Positions 20,718-26,768 of a stretch of 26,768 bases of DNA are shown piece after piece (positions within the stretch are counted from its first letter, which is position 1; each line of letters opens with the position of its first letter). The stretch covers positions 192,885-219,652 of the forward strand of contig CDMY01000305.1 of the NCBI GenBank assembly GCA_001179505.1. The letters are read 5' to 3'. Source of the DNA: Vitrella brassicaformis (Eukaryota > Sar > Vitrellaceae). The position numbers and the translations under genes are program-made. The notes under the pieces were generated by a model, which did no database searches, had not been told where the DNA came from, and was given only the letters and a program-made list of their open reading frames with translations.

Positions 20718-21208
20718 AGAAGATGCCCATCAAGCCGACACTCGCTCAATGCCATGTGTGCAGTAGCTGTAGCCCGTAGACGACGCTTCTTGCCTTCTGG
20801 ATGTCTGGTGGTGCATGGTCACGTCATTGCAACGAGTGGCAATGAGTGTACGTGGTGTGTGGAAAGGTCGAATGCCAATCATCAGCCAGTCGCTGACCAT
20901 AGTCAACATTGATTCATGCTCCATTCCCGCATTTGTCCGCACCAAGACAGGAGAGAGCGTAGATGCAGGCATACCACATCGACGGTTGGTCTGGTGCGGG
21001 GTCCAAATTTGCCTACAGCATGCTCCATTGCTCATTTCTCATTGCTCATACCTCACCAACACACATGTACTAAAGGGTCGTACACACGAAACACCCACGA
21101 AAAACACAAAAAAACAAAACCCGGCCTCGGCTGCATAGAGCTAGACATCACACACACACAACATACGCCCACACCCAACGCGCTAAACCCGCCAACACAT
21201 TTACCATC
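20718..21208. other. Convergent intergenic region with CA-rich right half
   Basis: No exon is supported. The right half (about 21055-21205) is strongly C/A-rich on the + strand, i.e. T/G-rich on the coding strand of gene 9, whose 3' flank it is. A short direct echo, CTCCATTGCTCATTTC then TCATTGCTCATACC, lies at about 21023-21052. Confidence 0.5.
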
Positions 21209-23626
21209 TCACTCAGCCGGCCCCTGTGTGGCTAACTCGGTCGCTGCGTCATCAGGAAACATGTCGACATCAAACCTATACGCATATCGGTGCAGCTGCC
21301 TGCCCGAACGCAGCGCCTCACTGGCCCTCTCTGCCTCCTCTTGGTTCAGCTCCTGCCGTCCATCCCACATCAGACGGATGCCGTGGCACAGAGAGAGCTC
21401 TCTCACTCTCATCTCGTACCCCGGCAGCCTATCGCGGAGCTCCCCGCGCAGCCCGGCCCTCCGCACGGCGTGGGTGTGGTCGTACATCTGCGCGAATGTC
21501 TGCTTGACAGCGTCCGTGTCTCGGGGCTGCCTGAAGTGGTCTGCCGATATGAGCACGTTCGTCAGGTGGGCCTCGGCGGGAGCGACGCACCGGATGAAGC
21601 GACAGATGGACGTGAGCTCCTCGCGCACCTGATGACACAGATACAACCCAGCAACACGTGTGCGGCCATTTTGGGCGCTTTTCCCCTCTTCTCACCTGCA
21701 CATCATCTTGTGCGATGTCCGCAAAGACGTTGGTCTTGACGGCCACAGTGAAGCGAGTGATCCTTCCGTAGTCACGCGCGAGGGCGGGAGGAGGCACAAT
21801 GACGACTGGCAGTTCGTAATGGCCCAACCTGTATCCCAGCTGCCCCGTCACCTGCATCTCGACCTCCTGCAGTGGCTGGTCATCTGGCCCCCTTCCGGCG
21901 GACACATAGGCCAGCAGCTCAGACGCCATGATGCCTTCGATGGAACGCATGGTGACGCGCTCGACGGACGGCAGTCTCGACAAAAGGCTGCTCAGCGGGT
22001 TCGGTGTGGAAGGGACGAAGAGGCTGCCTGGCGGCTGGTTCGCGTAGCCGACACTGCAGAGCTCGAGGTCCGTGACGGCCGCCAGGGCACCGTCCTCGCC
22101 GAGCCAGTCAGGGAGTGACGCAAATGAGAGCTCGTCAGTGTCGGAGTCGGGGTTCTGGTATGCCACCTCGAGGCGCTTGACGTCGCCAAAGGCCACATCG
22201 CGGAAAAGGGGGCTGATTGCTGGTGCGTTGTCGCCGTTGTCATAGAAGACCTTCACCTCACTCCCACCTCTGCTGTGCCGCTTGATGCTCTCCACCAACG
22301 CCTCTTGGGCAGCCGACGGCACGGGTGCGCCGGGCGGGGGGTCGGGCAGCCCGTGTTCCCGATAGGTGGACGTGCAGTCCAAGATGGCTTGCCTCCGTCC
22401 CTGACGACATCCCAGCCCCTCTTCTCTGCCGTCTGGATGAGATGCAGGGTTGTGGTGCGCCCCGGGGCCGATATGCTGTACGGCAGACTGGGGTCGACTT
22501 TGATCGGACAGAAGAGACGAAGCTGCCGCCTGTTTGGTGGCTGTCTGGTGTACGGGGCCGTGCTGCTGCTGCTGCTGTTGCTGCTGCTGGTCTGTGGGTG
22601 AGATGGGGGGTGCGGAGAGAGGTGTCGCAGGAGGGCCTCGGCCACTGCTGCCGGTCGGCGCTGCCAAAAGACATCGGCCGTCATGACGTTGCCCGCGTTC
22701 TGCAGGTAGGACGAGAGATGATCCGACGATATGTCATCATGGTACATCAGCAGATGGCCGAGATGCTGCAGCTTCGTTCCGGTGTTGCGCAGGGCACCCA
22801 CAGTCCGGCGCATGTCGATGGTCGGCGTGGCGCGGTTGGATGGGTGCCCTCCCCCGCTGTACGCCGAGGGATGGCCCTCGTCGATCACCAGGGGAAAGAC
22901 GTTGAGATGCCTCAAATCGGGAGAGGAGCCGATGATGTGCGCCAGGCCGACATCGAGAGCCGTGATGTTGAGGGAGTCATGGAGATGCAGCCGCATCTGT
23001 GTCTCAAACAGGCCCATGAACGACTCAGTGGTGAGCAGCCGGCCAGACAGACGACGGAGGGCCGGGAAGACGCACCGGTGCCGGTAGAGCATCAGCAGTG
23101 CCTCCACGCTGTTGACCTTCAATGACGTGACGGCGGGGAACACGACATAGTCATCCCCTTCGAGCTGCGAAACATCAGCCCCACCAGCCTGGCGCTCGCT
23201 GACAGTCTCCTTCCCCCCGTCACGCCCGAGCTGGATAATCTTGATCTCCTTGAGAGTCTCGCGGTGCTGCAGCAGACTGCCTATGGAACGCTCAAACACC
23301 GACTCTCGCACACTCGTCATCTTGGCCGGCATGACCACAAGTGCCCGCTGCCCGCCACCTGCTGCACCGTCACCATCACTGCCGCCACCAGCTGAGCTGC
23401 TACACAACGCGTCGGCATTCTGTCCGCTGACCGCATTGTTGACGACACAGATGAGGCCACGGATAGCATGGTTGACGGCGCGGCAGACGGCCGTCAACGA
23501 CAGACGCTCCCTCGTAGCGAAGAAGGCGCAGATCTGCCACAAGAGGGTCCGGCAATCCAGCACAGAGATCAGGCCGGGCGGCGGTGCTGCTTGGTCTGCT
23601 TCGCCAGTCACGTCAGGCCTCTGCAT
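21209..23626 (-). CDS. F-box-like / leucine-rich-like protein, family uncertain
   Basis: Proposed exons in transcript order: 23626-22482, 22425-21696 and 21628-21209, totalling 2295 nt (764 residues). The last intron (21629-21695, CAG/GTGAG donor, CATCAG acceptor) is clear. The N-terminal part contains an F-box-like helical segment (LLWQICAFFATRERLSLTAVC, then RAVNHAI). It is followed by leucine-rich, irregularly repeated stretches (FPAVTSLKVNSVEALLML, FPALRRLSGRLLT, SLNITALDVGLAHIIG, PDLRHLNVFPL), then a Ser/Gln-rich linker and a second folded part (VKVFYDNGDNAPAISPLF, AVTDLELCSVGYA, RLPSVERVTMRSIEG). F-box/LRR proteins usually recruit substrates to an SCF ubiquitin ligase, but this assignment rests on pattern only. 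The frame changes between about 22480 and 22330; the 56-nt intron given here is one of several possibilities. The ATG at 23794 is in frame but lies only 11 nt from the divergent gene's start, so 23626 is preferred. Confidence 0.65.
22558..22592 (-). repeat. CAG (polyglutamine) repeat in gene 9
   Basis: CTGCTG units on the + strand fall in the linker after the leucine-rich part. In the frame I used they encode a Ser/Asn-rich run (AGC/AAC); in the neighbouring frame they would encode glutamines. Confidence 0.7.
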
Positions 23627-23805
23627 GCTGGGAATCTTCCACCAACTAGCGACGACAGAGAAAAAACGCAAAACCGCAGGGTTCATGGGGCCTAGGGTTT
23701 CCTCTGAACCCTGCTCCCGAGAAAAGGGAAAGATCTTGGCGTTTGAGGCCTCAGGCAGTTCCGTAGCGGAGAGGAGGCGTACGTTGATTTGCATCGTCCA
23801 CCGAT
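23627..23805. promoter_or_regulatory. Probable bidirectional promoter with a telobox
   Basis: This lies between the preferred start of gene 9 (23626, -) and the start of gene 10 (23806, +). At 23691-23700 it contains CCTAGGGTTT, whose reverse complement includes AAACCCTA, the plant telobox that binds TRB-type Myb factors and is frequent in promoters of translation and mitochondrial genes. The sequence is locally A-rich (AAAAAACGCAAAACC at about 23661-23675), unlike its surroundings. Confidence 0.45.
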
Positions 23806-24314
23806 ATGAGGACGGTGCTGCAGCGCATCATCCCTGCGGCCTCGACGCCCCGTTCGGTGTGTGTGCGCAACCTGGGCAACGCCGCACGCGGCCCCCCTCT
23901 CACGCCATACAACGTACACTCCCAATCAAGACACGACGGAAGAGGCGAAAGAGGCTGCGCTCATCTCGTGTGCCTGTCTGTCTGTGTGGGGATGGTATGT
24001 GCCTGCAGGTGCCAGCCCACTTCCAGAATGCGTGTGATCTGTTCGTGAACCCGTCGAGCAGCTACAGCGGTTGGGTGCAGCAGTGCGAGTCGCTCCGGAT
24101 GTTTGTCTTCTGGGGCGTGGTGGCCGGGGTGACCATCGACCTCATCACCAACCCACCCAAGTCGTCCTACTGGCTGCGCTACTCGCCTCGCAGATGGGGC
24201 CCCGCACTCATGGGGATGTTCTCGGGCGGCAGGGGGGAGGGGCTGTTCCTAGAGGGACCGCTGCCCTTCTCGGTGGACGTGGGGCAGCTCTACAAGACAG
24301 AGATGAACAAGTGA
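23806..24314 (+). CDS. Small mitochondrial protein with one membrane segment (putative respiratory-complex or ATP-synthase subunit)
   Basis: Two exons, 23806-23913 and 24009-24314, give 137 residues. The N-terminus (MRTVLQRIIPAASTPRSVCV, then RNLGNAARG) is rich in Arg, Ser and Ala with no acidic residues, as in a mitochondrial presequence. Exon 2 encodes VQQCESLRMFVFWGVVAGVT, a hydrophobic segment long enough for one membrane span. It is followed by NPPKSSYWLRYSPRRWG and a short Gly-rich stretch, ending with YKTEMNK. This size and layout fit the small accessory subunits of mitochondrial inner-membrane complexes in alveolates. The exact family is not recognised, so the complex is a guess. The start sits in a very short divergent promoter shared with gene 9. 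Confidence 0.75.
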
Positions 24315-25037
24315 TCAGGCAGAGAGAGAGGGAAGGGAGAGAGAGAGAGGCGAAAGAAACTCTTCGTGTATCTGGTTTGATCGTGTGTTTGTGTTTGTGC
24401 CGTGGCTGCTCGTTCCCGTCGGGTCGTTGAAGGAGGGCACAATCGGGTCCAAACGATTGATGCCCTTCTCAACGAGTGGGATGGAACGGGCAGTCTCGGC
24501 ACACCACGACACACAAAGGAACTCAGGAAAGACTGCGTGTCCCATTTGGTTGTCTGTCCGGGTTAGGCAAGAGAGGGTGCTGTGTGCAAGATGAGATGTT
24601 GATTTGCGTGTGGCGGCTGTTGTTCGATCGGCGTCCGTCTCTCGGCAGTGGCTCAGACACACAGCGCTCATCTCTGCTGGGCGTCGTGTGGTCTAGTCCT
24701 TAGTCGGGCGACGGCCGCCGATCGAGCTCAGCTGCTGGACGGGAAATGTGAAAGAGATCATGCCATAATTTGGTGGCAGAGTGGACGGCCAAATGGGATG
24801 AAACATAACATGGGTATTTCTTTCTTCGCTTACTTCCTCGTGCATCAGTCAATCAATGCGAGTCCCAGTCGACAAAAAAAACCCCTGGCTGGCTGATGAT
24901 TGTCCTAATCCACGACGCCCCATCCACCAACTTCTGCCAGCCAGCTAGACTCACAGCCAAATAGACAGAAAGCCCTCACGAGCCAGTCAATCCATCCACG
25001 ACATCCGCCCTCATCCCTTTCCCTCCTCCCTCCCTCT
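24315..25037. other. Convergent intergenic region, nothing recognised
   Basis: About 720 nt lie between the stop of gene 10 and the stop of gene 11 on the other strand. A GA-rich stretch occurs just after the gene 10 stop (24318-24352) and a C/T-rich stretch near 25010-25045. Overlapping short ORFs have no splice-site or domain support. Confidence 0.5.
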
Positions 25038-26729
25038 CTATCTGCTAGTCAAGGCCGCCTCCGGCTCCAGCAGCCGACTACCCACATGTGTGTTATCCCC
25101 CAATCTGCCCCTGGCCGTGCGGCACTCGCTCCACGGCTCGCCGAAGCAGCACTGGCCCAGCTGGTGCGGCGGCGACACGGCAGCAGCTGCCATGCTGCGA
25201 GACAGCGGCGGAACAACCTGCTGAGGCGGTGGGGGTGGTGGTGGTGTTGCTGGCACTGTCTGGGGGCCATAGCAGCATTTGCCCGACATGGCTGCCTTGG
25301 GTGCAGGGGGCGGAGGGGGCGCCAGAGGCATGATTGGGGGGAAGCGTTGATGCGGGCCGGTCTTGAGCAGTGGAATGTCCTCCGGGCGGGCGTAGAGGGA
25401 CATGTGGTGGATGGCGAATGGCTGCTGCTGCTGCTGGTTGTGGCGGGCCCCCTCTCCTCTGAAGAGGTCGCTGAGGCGCTGTCCGCCTTTCTGCTGCTGC
25501 TGCTGCTGCTGTTCCGACAGGACCTGCTGCATTCTGTCGCTCATCTGCCGCTGGTACTTCTTGCCCTTCGTGGCCGCCTGCTCCAATACCTCGTGCGCCT
25601 TGGCCAGACTCTGCACACAACGCAAGCAGGGCAGGCAGGCAGACAGACAGCCGACAGAAGACACAGACAGAGAAGCCATGTCTATCTGGATGAATGCGTG
25701 TCGGAGCGGTGGGTGTCTTGGTTGCCTCGTTGGTGAGATTTCTTTCCAAGGTGATCCGGCCGATTTGACCGGTTATGGCCTTCTGAGTCTCCATCAGCCT
25801 ATGCACAAGAGACACACACACATATCCGTCATGTGCAGAGAAGGAAATGGTCCGATCGGCCGGTTGGCTGACCGGCGTTTGTCGTTGGTGAGGTGCTCGA
25901 TGGTCGATTTGGCCTCATCCAGTGCCACCTTCTGCTCATGCACCAAACGACGCAGCCGCTGGATTTCTGTCCACACGCAGTACACACAAAGAAGGACTGC
26001 CAACCCTCCCTTCTCCCTCTCGCTGCTGGTTCACCTTCCTGTGCCTTCTGCAAAGGCGAAAGTGTCTCTCCTGTTCCTTCGTCCCACAGCTCCACGTCGA
26101 GGTCGATTTTCTTGCCGGTGTCCTTCTCGTACTTCGCCTGCAGGCCATTGCAGAGAGAGAGAGAGAGAGAGAGGGAGCACACGGCTCGATGACCAGGTCG
26201 CGGAGTGAATCGGGCCTCTTCTTGGCGCGTTTGATTTTACCTGAAGGTATGCTACGTGCTGCCGCAGGATGTCGCTCTCACGCTCGGCCTCCATCTTGGC
26301 GCTGATGTGATCCTGCAGCGAATGGGCAAACGCCTCCTCATCTGACAGACAGACAGACAGAGGAGAGAAACGTCTCACTCGGCAAGAGGGACTGCTGGTG
26401 CCTGGTGCTTTAATCACCTTGTGAGTGTCTCTTCTCCAGTTCCCTGAGCACACACAACCACAGAGAAAAAGACAGGAGTGCCGTGTCGGAGCCCCGGCCG
26501 CCGTGGCCTCCCGGGATCTGCACCGCGTGCTCGTCGCTCACGCATATTTCTTTTTCAGATTCTCAGGCGCCTCTCCCGGAGCAGGGGCCGGGTCGTTCTT
26601 TGGTCGAGGAGTGGCTTTGCTCTTGGGGCTGCTGGCCTTGCCGCCAGACCCGGTGTGCTTTGATGCGGGCGATGCTTTCTTTGGGGCTATGGCTTTCGAG
26701 GCGGGCAGCCCTCGCTCTTTCGTGGCCAT
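25038..26729 (-). CDS. Coiled-coil protein with polyglutamine and polyproline C-terminus
   Basis: Seven exons in transcript order: 26729-26542, 26443-26418, 26341-26241, 26137-26035, 25966-25873, 25798-25669 and 25610-25038. They sum to 1215 nt (404 residues) with all phases consistent. Residues 1-60 are Lys/Pro/Ser-rich and basic (PASKAIAPKKASPASKHTG). Residues about 60-240 form long heptad-like helices (EEAFAHSLQDHISAKMEAER, then RLRRLVHEQKVALDEAKSTI and ETQKAITGQIGRITLERN), a probable coiled coil. A helix with a Gln run follows (SDRMQQVLSEQQQQQQQ). The tail is Pro-rich with two Cys-Cys motifs, GKCCYGPQ and GQCCFGEPW. I do not recognise the family; a basal-body, flagellar or cytoskeletal scaffold is a common fate for such proteins but is not shown. 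Exon 2 is a 26-nt microexon. The donor ending exon 6 (GTCTGTG) is the weakest site. Confidence 0.78.
25487..25513 (-). repeat. CAG repeat encoding polyglutamine in gene 11
   Basis: Seven to nine CTG units on the + strand encode consecutive glutamines at the end of the last helix of gene 11. A second shorter run lies at 25421-25437. Confidence 0.85.
26151..26173 (-). repeat. (GA)n microsatellite in gene 11 intron 3
   Basis: About eleven GA units on the + strand, read as (TC)n on the coding strand, lie 14-36 nt upstream of the acceptor and probably act as its polypyrimidine tract. Confidence 0.85.
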
Positions 26730-26768
26730 CGTGAGACCGGAAAGAGGAGGGAAAGGGAGGAGGGGGGG

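Noticed and set aside
22253-23168. Open + strand frames opposite gene 9 (e.g. 22325-23125)
   Set aside because: They are shadows. The - strand frame has the F-box-like and leucine-rich patterns and a consistent last intron.

Overview
The window is a gene-dense, intron-rich nuclear segment of a eukaryote. Introns are mostly 50-130 nt, begin with GT (one probable GC), and end in TG/TCTG-rich tracts followed by CAG or TAG. There are no bacterial operons, ribosome binding sites, tRNAs, rRNAs, transposases or CRISPR arrays. Intron style, long Ala/Pro/Gln/Ser-rich stretches, a Calvin-cycle type sedoheptulose bisphosphatase, an AMPK-type glycogen-binding domain and a plant-type telobox suggest a photosynthetic alveolate such as a chromerid (Vitrella-like). 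That taxonomic call is inference; no search was possible. The window starts and ends in G runs.

Eleven genes are supported: (1) + 71-1101, 3' end of a gene whose last exon encodes a CBM48/AMPK-beta glycogen-binding domain; (2) + 1945-2957, small secreted Cys-containing protein; (3) - 3477-6359, 796-aa low-complexity protein; (4) + 6465-9031, cytochrome P450, 12 exons; (5) - 9833 to about 12146, divergent protein kinase-like protein with altered catalytic motifs; (6) + 12717-15823, CAT-type (SLC7-like) cationic amino-acid transporter, 13 exons; (7) - 16173-17498, sedoheptulose-1,7-bisphosphatase, 5 exons; (8) + 17968-20717, 620-aa unknown protein, 13 exons; (9) - 21209 to about 23626, F-box-like/leucine-rich-like protein; (10) + 23806-24314, small protein with a probable mitochondrial presequence and a membrane segment; (11) - 25038-26729, coiled-coil protein with polyGln/polyPro tail.

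From gene 2 onward the strands alternate without exception (+,-,+,-,+,-,+,-,+,-), giving five convergent and four divergent neighbour pairs. The short gaps at 6360-6464 and about 23627-23805 are probable bidirectional promoters. Noncoding DNA (introns and 3' flanks) is strongly TG/TCTG-rich on the coding strand of whichever gene it belongs to.

The neighbours do not form one pathway. Carbohydrate metabolism (glucan-binding protein, SBPase), amino-acid uptake (CAT), oxidation (P450) and a putative mitochondrial component are interspersed with lineage-specific proteins. Exon boundaries below were inferred by hand from GT-AG sites and phase. For most genes every phase agrees and the total is a multiple of three. 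The 5' part of gene 5 and one junction in gene 9 remain unresolved.
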